A DNA stretch of 64,000 nt. Origin: Kineosporia aurantiaca JCM 3230. GTDB taxonomy: Bacteria; Actinomycetota; Actinomycetes; Actinomycetales; Kineosporiaceae. The stretch spans positions 372,001 through 436,000 of the forward strand of contig JODP01000002.1 in the NCBI GenBank assembly GCA_000719025.1, written 5' to 3'. The translations under genes were made by a program, and so were the position numbers. The notes beneath the pieces were generated by a model that saw nothing but the letters and a program-made list of their open reading frames with translations, ran no database searches and was not told the origin of the DNA. Below are positions 1 to 8,297 of the stretch, piece after piece. How positions within the stretch are numbered: position 1 is the first letter of the stretch; every line of letters starts with the position of its first letter.

Positions 1-1
1 G

Positions 2-568
2 CGCTGGCGCCAGTTCGTCCGGGAACTCCTGCGCTACGCCGACGACCTGAAGGTCGGGACGGTGGTCACGCTCGGTGCCCTGCTCGCCGACGTGCCCCAC
101 ACCCGGCCCATCCCGGTGACCCTGACCAGCGACGACGAGCGGCTGGTGGACAAGCTGGCGGTCGAGCCCTCGCGCTACGAGGGGCCCACCGGCATCGTCG
201 GGGTGCTGCAGGACTCGGCGACCAAGGCCGGCCTGCCCAGCCTGTCGCTGTGGGCCGCGGTACCGCACTACGTCGGCCAGTCCCCCTCACCGAAGGCCAC
301 GCTGGCGCTGCTGCGGCGGATCGAGGACGTCCTGGACGTCACCGTGCCGCTCGGAGACCTGCCGGAGGACGCGCGGGCCTGGGAACGCGGGGTGGACGAG
401 CTGGCCGAGGAGGACACCGAGATCGGCGAGTACGTGCGTCAGCTGGAGCAGGCCAAGGACACGGCGGACCTGCCGGAGGCCAGTGGCGAGGCGATCGCCA
501 AGGAGTTCGAGCGGTACCTGCGCCGCCGCGATCCCGGTGACGAGGGTGGCAAGCCCGGCCGGATGTAG
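2..568 (+). CDS. PAC2 family protein, C-terminal part (5' end outside window)
   Basis: The reading frame is open from base 2, so the gene begins left of the window; 188 codons and a TAG stop are seen. The residues match the C-terminal half of actinobacterial PAC2 (proteasome assembly chaperone-like) proteins: a GALLADVPHTRP stretch, then EGPTGIVGVLQ, then SLWAAVPHYV and a helical acidic tail ending KPGRM. The family's biochemical role in actinobacteria is unknown. In many actinobacteria it lies beside mshC, as here, which supports the assignment. The gene converges on the small HNH-like gene, with a repeat hairpin between them. Confidence 0.85.
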   Translation, partial: RWRQFVRELLRYADDLKVGTVVTLGALLADVPHTRPIPVTLTSDDERLVDKLAVEPSRYEGPTGIVGVLQDSATKAGLPSLSLWAAVPHYVGQSPSPKATLALLRRIEDVLDVTVPLGDLPEDARAWERGVDELAEEDTEIGEYVRQLEQAKDTADLPEASGEAIAKEFERYLRRRDPGDEGGKPGRM

Positions 569-624
569 CCCTACCCGACCCAGCCCGGCCCGGTTCGGCT
601 CGGCCCGGCCCGGCCCGGCCCGCG

Positions 625-696
625 GTGATCATGCAGTTCCGCCCCCGTGATCATGCAGACACCTGCATGATCACGGGGGCGGTTGTGCATGATCAC
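625..696. repeat. TGATCA repeat cluster 1: four 22-bp units forming a long hairpin
   Basis: TGATCA cores start at 626, 648 (forward) and 668, 690 (reverse), so spacings are 22, 20 and 22. Bases 641-658 are the exact reverse complement of 663-680 (18-bp stem, loop ACAC). The outer units extend the pairing to 625-658 against 663-696 with only three mismatches. The cluster sits between the convergent PAC2 and HNH-like genes, where a two-way terminator would be expected. No T-tract follows the stem. Confidence 0.9.
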
Positions 697-728
697 GAAC
701 GTGGGGTCCGGGGTGTCGACTTAGAGAC

Positions 729-1190
729 CTATCGACGCCGGCCGGCGGTGAGGGAGACCAGGAACTGCCCGCCCCCGGGCGCGAACTCGGCCGTGACCGG
801 CAGGCCGGGCGCCAGGCGCGAGAACCGGTCCTCCAGCCACTCGGCGGTCTTCGCCGCGTCAGCCTTGTCCGGGCAACGCGCGACCACCTCCCGTCCGCCC
901 TTACGGTCGAGGCGCTGCGCGACGGCCAGCAGCGGAGCCGGCTCGACAATCATCGGGCCGCTGATCCACGGGATCTCCGGGGTAACCGCACCTTTCTTCG
1001 TGTTGCAGGCGCGGTGGGCCAGACGCTCTCCCCCGGCGAAGTCGTTGCCGACCTTCGCCCGGGGCTTGTTCGTCCGGCTGTCCACGCTGGGACCGCGGTC
1101 GTCGTTCACCGACGCATTGGGGTCTACTGGCTCGTCGCAAACCCAGCAGCGCCAGCCGTCCTGCTCACCGACGTCCTCAAGTTGACTCAT
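729..1190 (-). CDS. Small HNH/treble-clef-like protein
   Basis: This 153-residue protein has a CWVCDEP knuckle near residues 15-21 and an LAHRACNTKKG motif near residues 57-67. Together these resemble the zinc-binding core of HNH endonucleases (C-x2-C then H-x2-CN). The C-terminal half carries no motif I recognise. The ATG start lies 17 bases after the mshC stop on the same strand, so it is probably the last gene of the uppP-to-mshC operon. The HNH call rests on the short motif only; a zinc-binding structural role is equally possible. Confidence 0.6.
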   Translation of the reverse strand: MSQLEDVGEQDGWRCWVCDEPVDPNASVNDDRGPSVDSRTNKPRAKVGNDFAGGERLAHRACNTKKGAVTPEIPWISGPMIVEPAPLLAVAQRLDRKGGREVVARCPDKADAAKTAEWLEDRFSRLAPGLPVTAEFAPGGGQFLVSLTAGRRR

Positions 1191-1206
1191 GCCCCGACCC
1201 TAGAGG

Positions 1207-2463
1207 CTAGAAACGCACGCCCAGCAGCGCATCGATCGTCCGCGCCACCAGACCGGGCGCCCCGGCCACCGAACCGCCGGACGTGAGCACCTCGTCCACC
1301 CAGGCGTCCACTGCGGCCAGGGCCCGCGGAGCGTCCAGGTCGGTACTGACCGCCTCGCGTACCGCGGCGAGCACCGGCTCCGGATCCGGGCCCTCGTGCC
1401 GGGAGAGCGCGTCCTTCCAGCGGTCCAGCCGGGTCTGCGCCGCCGCCAGGTTCTCGTCGGTCCAGTCCCAGCTGGTGCGGTAGTGGTGGGCCAGGATGGC
1501 CAGGCGGATCACCTGCGGGTCGATGCCGGACTCGCGCAGCTTGGAGACGAAGGCCAGGTTGCCCTTGGACTTGCTCATCTTCTCGCCGTCCAGCCGGACC
1601 ATGCCCGCGTGCGCGTAGTGCTGCGCGAAGGGGGCGTCGCCGGTGATCACCTGGCCGTGCGAGGCACTCATCTCGTGGTGCGGGAAGATCAGGTCGTCGC
1701 CGCCGCCCTGCACGTCGAACCCCATGCCCAGGTGCCTCAGCGCGATCGAGGCACACTCGATGTGCCAGCCCGGCCGCCCGGCACCGAGCGTCTCGCCCTC
1801 CCACGAGGGCTCGCCCTCACGGGCCACCCGCCAGAGCAGAGGGTCCAATGGGTGATGCTTGCCAGGACGATCGGGGTCCCCGCCGCGCTCGGCGAAGGTC
1901 TCCCGCATCTGCTCGGGCGACAGCTTGGCGACCTGACCGAAGTGCGGGTCGGTGGTGACGTCGAAGTACACGTCCTGGCGGCCCGGGTGCTGCGCGTCCG
2001 GGGTCGCCACCAGGTAGGCCTTGCCCGCCTTGACCAGGTTCTGGGTCGCCTCGACGACCAGCGGCACGGACTCCACGGCGGTCATGAACACCCGCGGGGC
2101 GAGCACCCCGAGCGCGATCATGTCGTCCTTGAACCGCTCGGTCTCCCGGTCGGCCAGCGCCCGCCAGTCGTCCCCGGTGGCGTTCGCCCGCTCCAGCAGC
2201 GGGTCGTCCACGTCGGTGACGTTCTGCACGTAGAAGACCTCGTGCCCGGCGTCCAGCCAGGCCCGGTGCAGCAGGTCGAAGGCCAAGTAGGTGGAGGCGT
2301 GCCCGATGTGGGTGGCGTCGTACGGGGTGATCCCGCAGACGTACATGCGGGCCTCACCCTCCGGCTGAGTGGTCACCAGAGCGCGCTCGGAGGAGTCGAA
2401 GACGCGCACCGGGGAACCTGTACCGGGCAGGCTGGGGACGGCGGGAGAAGGCCAGGGGATCAC
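1207..2463 (-). CDS. mshC: Cysteine:1-D-myo-inosityl-GlcN ligase MshC
   Basis: MshC performs the ATP-dependent ligation of cysteine to GlcN-inositol, the penultimate step of mycothiol synthesis in the cytoplasm. The 418 residues show the class-I aminoacyl-tRNA synthetase-like signature GITPYDATHIGHA near residue 43, NVTDVDDP after it, GRPGWHIECASIA in the zinc/cysteine-binding region, and KMSKSKGN near residue 285. The C-terminus IDALLGVRF matches the end of mycobacterial MshC. The GTG start gives the usual PxVPxLPG N-terminus. It distinguishes the organism as a mycothiol-producing actinobacterium. It lies 77 bases downstream of the SCO1664-like gene. Confidence 0.97.
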   Translation of the reverse strand: MIPWPSPAVPSLPGTGSPVRVFDSSERALVTTQPEGEARMYVCGITPYDATHIGHASTYLAFDLLHRAWLDAGHEVFYVQNVTDVDDPLLERANATGDDWRALADRETERFKDDMIALGVLAPRVFMTAVESVPLVVEATQNLVKAGKAYLVATPDAQHPGRQDVYFDVTTDPHFGQVAKLSPEQMRETFAERGGDPDRPGKHHPLDPLLWRVAREGEPSWEGETLGAGRPGWHIECASIALRHLGMGFDVQGGGDDLIFPHHEMSASHGQVITGDAPFAQHYAHAGMVRLDGEKMSKSKGNLAFVSKLRESGIDPQVIRLAILAHHYRTSWDWTDENLAAAQTRLDRWKDALSRHEGPDPEPVLAAVREAVSTDLDAPRALAAVDAWVDEVLTSGGSVAGAPGLVARTIDALLGVRF

Positions 2464-2540
2464 GTTCGGAGCCTAACCGACGACCTCGGGTGAAGCTGTG
2501 CTGGTCTGAGCCGGGTTCGGGTCGGGTTCGGGGAATAAAA

Positions 2541-3428
2541 CTAGAACGGCGGCCAGGGGATCGCGTGCCAGTCGCCGGGGGGTTTGGGGAAGCGGCGGCG
2601 ACGCAGCAGCCGGGTGGCCCTACGGGCGGTCACCGCTACCTCGTCGTCCTCCAGGAGGTCGGCCAAGGACGTCCGTAGCTCGCTCTCGCCGGTGAGATCG
2701 GTCACCAGGCGGTCGAGAAGGTCACACAGCTCGTCGTCCAGAGGTTCGCCGGCCCAACCCCAGAGCACGGTACGGAGCTTGTCGTCCAGATTGAAGGTCA
2801 GGCCGTGGTCGACGCCGAACAGCCGGCCGTCGGTGCTGCGCAGGATGTGGCCGCCCTTGCGGTCGGTGTTGTTGGCCACCGCGTCGAACAGGGCCATCCG
2901 CCGTAGGCCAGGGTCGTCGGCGTGGGCCAGGACGACCGGATTGCCCACCGCGTCCTCCGCCACCAGGACCTGCTTCCAGTCCTTCGGCATCTCTCCGGGA
3001 GGAAGCACTTCCACCACGCCGGCGCCCGGCTCACCCATCACCGGCTCGGCGACCAGACGCATGCCCCCGAGACCTGTTTCCGGCTCCTCGTCGACGGCGT
3101 CATCGATGTCCGGTGCGTTGATCCACAATTGGACGCTGCCCGGCCCGAACGGTCCTTCGCGCAGCACGGTGGGGGGAACCACGTCCAGACCGCTGTACGC
3201 GGAGAGCACGTAACTGGCCGTCTCGCGCAGGCCGAGGGTGCGGGACGGGAAGTCCCACAGCGGCTTCTCCCCCGAGATCGGCTTGTAGACGCAGCCGGTT
3301 CCCACCCCGTCCAGCGTGACCGTGCAGTAGAGGGTGGCGTTGCTGGCGCTGGTGATCCGGCCCTGGACCTCCAGCTCACCTTCGGCCAGCAGGTTCAGCA
3401 GCTCGGGCTCGGCCATCCGCTCAGCCAT
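2541..3428 (-). CDS. SCO1664-family protein (PI3/4-kinase-like fold)
   Basis: This 295-residue protein belongs to a conserved actinobacterial family usually found beside DUF3090 and mshC. Motifs fit a lipid-kinase or HipA-like phosphotransferase fold: a YKPISGEKPLWDFP lysine strand near residue 45, a DAVANNTDRKGGHIL catalytic-loop-like segment, and GVDHGLTF as the metal-binding element. The substrate is unknown. The frame stays open upstream to 3668, but that extension is Arg/Gly-rich and overlaps DUF3090; the ATG at 3428 (or 3416) fits the family start and leaves an 8-base gap. Confidence 0.85.
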   Translation of the reverse strand: MAERMAEPELLNLLAEGELEVQGRITSASNATLYCTVTLDGVGTGCVYKPISGEKPLWDFPSRTLGLRETASYVLSAYSGLDVVPPTVLREGPFGPGSVQLWINAPDIDDAVDEEPETGLGGMRLVAEPVMGEPGAGVVEVLPPGEMPKDWKQVLVAEDAVGNPVVLAHADDPGLRRMALFDAVANNTDRKGGHILRSTDGRLFGVDHGLTFNLDDKLRTVLWGWAGEPLDDELCDLLDRLVTDLTGESELRTSLADLLEDDEVAVTARRATRLLRRRRFPKPPGDWHAIPWPPF

Positions 3429-3436
3429 CGGGTTAC

Positions 3437-4003
3437 TCAGCGCCGGTACCCGTTCGCGCGCGGGCAGATGTGCCCTTCCGGGTCCAGCGGGAAGGTGCAG
3501 AACGGGCAGGGCGGACGGCCGGCCGAGACCACGGCCAGGGCGCGCTTGGCGAACGCCCGGGCGGCCGCGCCGGCCAGCGAGACCCGGAGTACCGCGCCTT
3601 CCGCGTCCTCGTCGGTGTCCGGCAGCTCGTCCTCGTCCTCGCCGAGGTTCTCGCCCGCCTCGAAGCACTCGATGACGACCCGCTCCAGCTCGCCGTCCCA
3701 GGCCAGGCTCATCGTGCCGACCCGGAACTCCTCCTCGATCGGGGTGTCCAGCGGGCCGGTGTCCTCGGTGCGGGCGGGCGCCAGCGCGGGCACGTGGGCG
3801 TTGCCCTGACTGCGCCGCAGCACCTCGTCGAGCAGTTCGTCGACCCGCTCGGCGAGCACCGAGACCTGCTGCTTCTCGAGCTGCACGGTGGTCAGCCGGT
3901 TACCGGCACGGGCCTGGAGGAAGAAGGTGCGCGACCCGGGCTGGCCCGTCGTACCTGCGACGAACCGGTCCGGTGACTCGTACTCATACACCTGGCGGGG
4001 CAT
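3437..4003 (-). CDS. DUF3090 family protein
   Basis: This 188-residue protein begins MPRQVYEYESPDRFVAGT and contains the family's QLEKQQVSVLAERVDELLDEV helix. It ends with CPFCTFPLDPEGHICPRANGYRR, a zinc-ribbon-like C-x2-C...C tail. The function is unknown. DUF3090 is a stable neighbour of SCO1664-like and histidine-phosphatase genes in actinobacteria. Gaps of 9 and 8 bases to its neighbours indicate one operon. An acidic stretch lies near residues 118-135. Confidence 0.93.
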   Translation of the reverse strand: MPRQVYEYESPDRFVAGTTGQPGSRTFFLQARAGNRLTTVQLEKQQVSVLAERVDELLDEVLRRSQGNAHVPALAPARTEDTGPLDTPIEEEFRVGTMSLAWDGELERVVIECFEAGENLGEDEDELPDTDEDAEGAVLRVSLAGAAARAFAKRALAVVSAGRPPCPFCTFPLDPEGHICPRANGYRR

Positions 4004-4012
4004 ACCGGGACC

Positions 4013-4762
4013 CTACGACTTTCCTGAGGTGGTTGCCGCACCACCGGCGGCGGGCCCCGACGAGCCGCCCACCACGGCATCCGAGGACGCCTCGGCGGCC
4101 TCGCCCGCCGGAGGCGGAACCGGGACCAGGGCAGCGAGATCGACGCCGGAATCGTTCACCCGGACGGCGAACGGGCGCAGCGGTGTGAAACGGATCACGG
4201 AGACCGAGCAGGGGTCGACCACCAGCCGCTGGAACTGGTCCAGATGCATGCCCAGGGCATCGGCGAGGATCGCCTTGATCACGTCACCGTGCGAGACCGC
4301 CAGCCAGACCGCGTGGTCGCCGAACTCCTCGGCCACCCGCGCGTCGTAGGCCCGGATCGCGGCGACCGAGCGGTGCTGCATGTCCAGCATCGACTCGCCC
4401 TCGGGGCCCGGGAAGGTCATCGCCGAGGGATGCGCCTGGACCACCGGCCAGAGCTTCTCCTTGACCAGTTCCTTCAGCGGACGGTTGGTCCAGTCGCCGT
4501 AGTGGGCCTCGCCCAGCCGGTCGTCGGTCAGCAGCTCCGGGCGGTCCGGCCCGCTCTCGAGCAGGGCGGACGCGGTCTCCTGGCAGCGCTGCAGGGGGCT
4601 GGCGACGGCGAGCCGGATCGGGACGTTCTCCAGCCGGCCGGCCAGGGTCTTCGCCTGGGCCTGGCCGGTCTCGTCCAGCCCGACCCCGGGCGTCCAGCCG
4701 GCCAGGACGCCGCTCGCGTTGGCGGCGGTCCGGCCGTGGCGGACCAGCAGAACAGTGGGCAC
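4013..4762 (-). CDS. Histidine phosphatase superfamily protein (MSMEG_4193 type)
   Basis: The 249-residue protein starts at GTG with PTVLLVRHGRTAANASG, the phosphohistidine RHG motif, followed by ASPLQRCQETA and the second histidine in LAVSHGDVIKAILAD. This is the phosphoglycerate-mutase-like branch found in the DUF3090 operon. The true substrate is unknown, so I call it a phosphatase, not a mutase. The last ~40 residues are Ala/Gly/Pro-rich. It is 21 bases downstream of uppP and very likely cotranscribed. Confidence 0.9.
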   Translation of the reverse strand: MPTVLLVRHGRTAANASGVLAGWTPGVGLDETGQAQAKTLAGRLENVPIRLAVASPLQRCQETASALLESGPDRPELLTDDRLGEAHYGDWTNRPLKELVKEKLWPVVQAHPSAMTFPGPEGESMLDMQHRSVAAIRAYDARVAEEFGDHAVWLAVSHGDVIKAILADALGMHLDQFQRLVVDPCSVSVIRFTPLRPFAVRVNDSGVDLAALVPVPPPAGEAAEASSDAVVGGSSGPAAGGAATTSGKS

Positions 4763-4783
4763 GGTCGAGAAGCCTACTTCGGT

Positions 4784-5629
4784 CTACGTGGGCGACAGGA
4801 CGTTGGTGACGAGCAGGCCCATGACCACCAGCCCGGCCCCGATCCGGTACGGGTTGAACAACCCGATCGAGTGCCCGGCGACCAGCTTCAGCAGCCAGGC
4901 GATGACGAAGTAGGCGACCACGAACGAGACGAAGGTGCCGACCGCCAGCTGGCCCCAGCCGACCACGCTGGTGTCCACGTCCTTCAGCGAGTAGATCCCG
5001 GCGCCGGTCAGCGCGGGCACGGCCAGGAAGAACGAGAGCCGGGTGGCGGCGATCCGGGTGGCCCCGAGCATCAGCCCGGCCGAGATCGTCGCGCCCGAGC
5101 GGGAGACCCCGGGGATCAGGGCGACGCACTGCATCAGGCCGATGATCAGCACCTGGCGCGGCCCCAGCTCGGTCTCGCTGTACTTCTGGGCCGGGTTGCG
5201 CTCGGCCCACCAGATCACCCCGCTCCAGAGCACCAGCGCGAACGCCACCACCCAGAGGCTGCGCAGCGGTCCGTCCACCAGGTCCTTGGCCGCCAGGCCG
5301 ACGATCACGATCGGGGTCGAGCCGAGGATCACCATCCAGGCGAACCGGTAGTCCGGATCGATCGCCATGTGCCGGCCGCGGCCCGGGCCGATCCCGCGCA
5401 GCCAGGCCATCGCCAGCCGGACGAAGTCCTCGCGGAAGTAGAGGAAGGTCGCCACGATCGCGCCGAACTGGATGATCGCGGTGAACGAGGTCACCGCCGG
5501 GTCGTCGATCTTCAGGCCGAGCAGACCCTCGGCCACGGTCAGGTGGCCGGTACTGGAGACGGGCAGGAACTCGGTGAGGCCCTCGACGACGCCGAGGATG
5601 ATCGCATCGAGATAACCGACGGAACTCAT
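4784..5629 (-). CDS. uppP: Undecaprenyl-diphosphatase
   Basis: UppP dephosphorylates undecaprenyl diphosphate to recycle the lipid carrier of cell-wall synthesis; it is an integral membrane enzyme and can confer bacitracin resistance. The 281 residues carry EGLTEFLPVSSTGHL near residue 16 and PGVSRSGATISAGL near residue 174, the two catalytic signatures, and about eight hydrophobic segments. It heads the minus-strand operon reaching mshC, and its promoter must lie in the 140 bases shared with the divergent aldo/keto reductase. Confidence 0.96.
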   Translation of the reverse strand: MSSVGYLDAIILGVVEGLTEFLPVSSTGHLTVAEGLLGLKIDDPAVTSFTAIIQFGAIVATFLYFREDFVRLAMAWLRGIGPGRGRHMAIDPDYRFAWMVILGSTPIVIVGLAAKDLVDGPLRSLWVVAFALVLWSGVIWWAERNPAQKYSETELGPRQVLIIGLMQCVALIPGVSRSGATISAGLMLGATRIAATRLSFFLAVPALTGAGIYSLKDVDTSVVGWGQLAVGTFVSFVVAYFVIAWLLKLVAGHSIGLFNPYRIGAGLVVMGLLVTNVLSPT

Positions 5630-5769
5630 GCTGGTTGGTCCGTGCCCTTCGTACGGGTTCGGGTGCTGCGGCTGGCGGCGGCTGAGCCTAGGCCATGGCT
5701 GCGGGCCGACGTGCGGGCGGCGCGGCAGAACCCGCCCGCCTCACCCGTCTGCGCGCTAAGTTGCACTCC

Positions 5770-6696
5770 ATGGAGCAGCGTTACGTGGGCCGTACCGGTC
5801 TGCGTGTCTCCCGGCTCGGGCTCGGGACGATGACCTGGGGTCGCCAGACCGACCAGGACGAGGCCGCCCACCAGCTCCGGGACTTCGTTGACGCCGGCGG
5901 CACGCTGGTGGATGTGGGCAGCCGGTTCTCCGGCGGCGCCTGCGAGGAGACCCTGGGCAAACTACTGGAGACTCAGGGCGTACGCGAGGAGCTGGTGATC
6001 TCGGCCAAGGCCGTGCTGCCGCGACACGCACAGGGCCCGGACCTCTCCCGCCGCTCGCTGCTGCGCGCCCTGGACGCCTCGCTGGCCCGGCTGGGCACCG
6101 ATCATGTTGATCTGTGGACCGCGCCGGGCTGGAGTGACGCCGTACCCCTGGAAGAGACGCTGTCCGCCATGGAGATGGCCGTGCGCTCGGGCCGGGCCCG
6201 GTACACCGGCATCGCCAACGTCGCGGCCTGGCAGGCGGCGCTGGCCGGCGTGACCGGTTCGCCCGCGGCTGTGCACACCGAGTACTCCCTGGTGCAGCGG
6301 CAGCCGGAGAACGAGCTGATCCCGGCCGCCGAGCACCTGGGTCTCGGCGTGATCGGCTGGTCTCCCCTCGGCCGGGGCGTGCTCACCGGCAAGTACCGGC
6401 ACGGCACCCCCGCCGACTCCCGCGCGGCTTCGGCCCACCTGGCCCAGTTCGTCGAGCCCTACCTGGACCCCTCCTCCCGCCGGATCACCGATGCGGTGAT
6501 CGCCGCCGCCGACGGCCTCGGCTTCGCCCCGCTGGACATCGCCCTGGGCTGGGTCCGCGACCGCCCGGGCGTCAGCTCGGTGCTGCTGGGCGCCCGGACG
6601 GCGGCTCAGTTGCGGCAGGTCCTTGGCAGTGAGGACGCGGTGCTGCCCCCAGAGATCCTTGGCGTGCTCGACGAGGTCTCCCTGGCCGCTCTCTAG
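5770..6696 (+). CDS. Aldo/keto reductase
   Basis: This 308-residue NAD(P)H-dependent oxidoreductase begins MEQRYVGRTGLRVSRLGLGTMTWG. It has the TIM-barrel features of the family: a GGTLVDVGSRFSGG segment where most members have a D-T-A-x-x-Y loop, LRALDASLARLGTDHVDLW, and a C-terminal SSVLLGARTAAQL cofactor region. In this loop the usual catalytic Tyr appears replaced (VGSRFSGG), which may reflect a divergent or inactive subfamily. The frame is open 75 bases upstream, but the ATG at 5770 gives the canonical start. It is divergent from uppP and followed by tandem repeats. Confidence 0.88.
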   Translation: MEQRYVGRTGLRVSRLGLGTMTWGRQTDQDEAAHQLRDFVDAGGTLVDVGSRFSGGACEETLGKLLETQGVREELVISAKAVLPRHAQGPDLSRRSLLRALDASLARLGTDHVDLWTAPGWSDAVPLEETLSAMEMAVRSGRARYTGIANVAAWQAALAGVTGSPAAVHTEYSLVQRQPENELIPAAEHLGLGVIGWSPLGRGVLTGKYRHGTPADSRAASAHLAQFVEPYLDPSSRRITDAVIAAADGLGFAPLDIALGWVRDRPGVSSVLLGARTAAQLRQVLGSEDAVLPPEILGVLDEVSLAAL

Positions 6697-6697
6697 G

Positions 6698-6737
6698 CCC
6701 GCCGCTGCCCGCCGCTGCCCGCCGCTGCCCGCCGCTG
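6698..6737. repeat. 10-bp tandem repeat, four perfect copies
   Basis: CCCGCCGCTG occurs four times in a row directly after the aldo/keto reductase stop codon. The region 6697-6910 holds no gene that I can support. Confidence 0.95.
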
Positions 6738-6770
6738 ACCGGCCAGACCGGCCAGACCGGCCAGACCGGC
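6738..6770. repeat. 9-bp tandem repeat, about 3.7 copies
   Basis: ACCGGCCAG occurs three times plus a partial copy, abutting the 10-bp array without a gap. Two different short arrays back to back suggest replication slippage in a non-coding gap. Confidence 0.95.
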
Positions 6771-6910
6771 CCGGACGACGTGGAGCAGGCCGAGGCGGTC
6801 ACCGCGCCGCTGCGGCACCCCGAATACGGCACCCCTCGAACGCGGCACCCCTCGAACGCCGCGCACCGCACCCCGCACCTCGACTACCGATTCGGCCGCC
6901 CTCCACCGCT

Positions 6911-8179
6911 TCAGCTTTCCGGGAGGCCCATCCCCCGGCGGCCGGTCAGGTTCAGCTGCTCCGGTGAGAACCGGTTCGGCCAGTCCTTCTCGTAGTGCTC
7001 GGCCGGGAAGTCGGACGGGCTCTCACCGGTGAGGAACGCCCGGCGCACCTCGGCCGCATACGCCTCGTTCCGCGGGCACCAGGGCGCGGCCGGGATGTAC
7101 ATCACGTTGCCCCAGCCCTTTTGGTCCCTCACCGGTGCGACGCTGTGGATCATGTCGCTGTGCCACCACACCGAATCGCCGGCCTTCACGTCCGGAATCC
7201 CCGAGAGCGCCTCCAGCAGCAGGGAATGCCACTTCTCGCTGGCCGGGAACACCTGGTTCACCGTGACGCCGCACATGTCCTCCTTCGGCACATCGGACAG
7301 CAGCGGGCGCAGCATCAGATAGGCCATCGCCTCGGGGATCGGCACCGTGTGCAGAACGCCCTGGTCGTGATCCATGTCTGAGAGCGCCGTCCAGCCCTGG
7401 AAGGTACGGAACACCGAGCACATGGTTGAACCGGGATACTGGGGCCCGGCCGTGCGATGCGCCGCGTCCCACGGGTCGTACTGCTCCGGAGTGCCGTCGA
7501 ACAGATGCCGGAAGGCCCGCTGGTTGGCCTCGGTCATCCACAGGTCGAGCGTGCCCGGGTCGAGATGGCTTCCCAGACCATCGGAATCGGCCCCTTCGGG
7601 CCGACGGCGGATGCGATCCGGGTACAGCGAGTCCCGCTCCGGATCGAACCAGTTCACCCCGTCCGACGCGTGCGTCCACTGCTGATTGAGGAAGGACTGG
7701 ACGGTGGCCATCTCGGCACTCTGCCGGGCCTGCATCTGGGGCGGCGACCAGAAGACCGGGTAGATCTCGGGTTTCGAGCCGACGCTGCCGAAGAAGTCGT
7801 CGCCCGGGCCGCGGTAGTTCTCGAAGAATCGGTTGCTCTCGACATAGTCGACGATCTCGGAATCCCAGCGCCGCGCCTGCTCCCGGGCGAAATGACCACG
7901 CACCACCAGACAACCGCGCCGTTTCAGGGCGGCCAGATCGTCCGGCTTGACCGAACCCGCCGCAATATCCGCGTAATCGATGACCGGCCAGATAGTTTCG
8001 CCGTTCTCCCGCGCCGCGGCGATCTCCTCCACCCGGCTGCGCACCCGGCCCTCGATCACCGCGAACACCTCCTCCACGGTGCGGCCGGACGCCTCGATGC
8101 GGGCCCGCAGGGCACCCTTGATCTCACGGATCGCGGCGGGCAGGTCTTCGGGGGTGGTCTCCCAGTGAGGCAGCGTCAT
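6911..8179 (-). CDS. DUF1479 family oxygenase-like protein (YbiU type)
   Basis: The 422-residue protein matches the DUF1479 family, predicted non-heme Fe(II)/2-oxoglutarate-type oxygenases related in fold to phytanoyl-CoA hydroxylase. The likely iron ligands are the H and D of GSHLDPGTLDLWM and a distal His in WWHSDMIHSVAPV. The substrate is unknown. It is divergent from a ROK repressor; two matching palindromes lie in the shared 118-base gap, so the gene is probably under ROK control, which suggests a sugar-linked cue. Confidence 0.85.
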   Translation of the reverse strand: MTLPHWETTPEDLPAAIREIKGALRARIEASGRTVEEVFAVIEGRVRSRVEEIAAARENGETIWPVIDYADIAAGSVKPDDLAALKRRGCLVVRGHFAREQARRWDSEIVDYVESNRFFENYRGPGDDFFGSVGSKPEIYPVFWSPPQMQARQSAEMATVQSFLNQQWTHASDGVNWFDPERDSLYPDRIRRRPEGADSDGLGSHLDPGTLDLWMTEANQRAFRHLFDGTPEQYDPWDAAHRTAGPQYPGSTMCSVFRTFQGWTALSDMDHDQGVLHTVPIPEAMAYLMLRPLLSDVPKEDMCGVTVNQVFPASEKWHSLLLEALSGIPDVKAGDSVWWHSDMIHSVAPVRDQKGWGNVMYIPAAPWCPRNEAYAAEVRRAFLTGESPSDFPAEHYEKDWPNRFSPEQLNLTGRRGMGLPES

Positions 8180-8218
8180 GATCGCGCTCCGTTCCGGTCG
8201 TGATCCGGCGTTCGCCGA

Positions 8219-8241
8219 TTCAGGAAGGGTTCCTTACTGAA
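8219..8241. promoter_or_regulatory. Palindromic operator 1 for the ROK regulator (predicted)
   Basis: The site has the form TTCAG-n-AAGG-n3-CCTT-n-CTGAA. It sits 40 bases upstream of the DUF1479 start and shares most positions with the second site. The long A/T-containing palindrome stands out from the GC-rich background and fits NagC/XylR-like ROK operators. Confidence 0.65.
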
Positions 8242-8260
8242 GAATAGGCGGCGTTTCACC

Positions 8261-8283
8261 TTCAGGCAAGGCCCCTTACTGAA
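8261..8283. promoter_or_regulatory. Palindromic operator 2 for the ROK regulator (predicted)
   Basis: This is a second copy, TTCAGG...CCCCTTACTGAA, exactly 42 bases (four helical turns) from the first and ending 14 bases before the ROK start codon. That position suits autorepression. Confidence 0.65.
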
Positions 8284-8297
8284 TCTAGGATGGCCTC

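Noticed and set aside
3429..3668. 80-residue N-terminal extension of the SCO1664-like protein
   Set aside because: It is Arg/Gly/Pro-rich and overlaps the well-supported DUF3090 gene in another frame.
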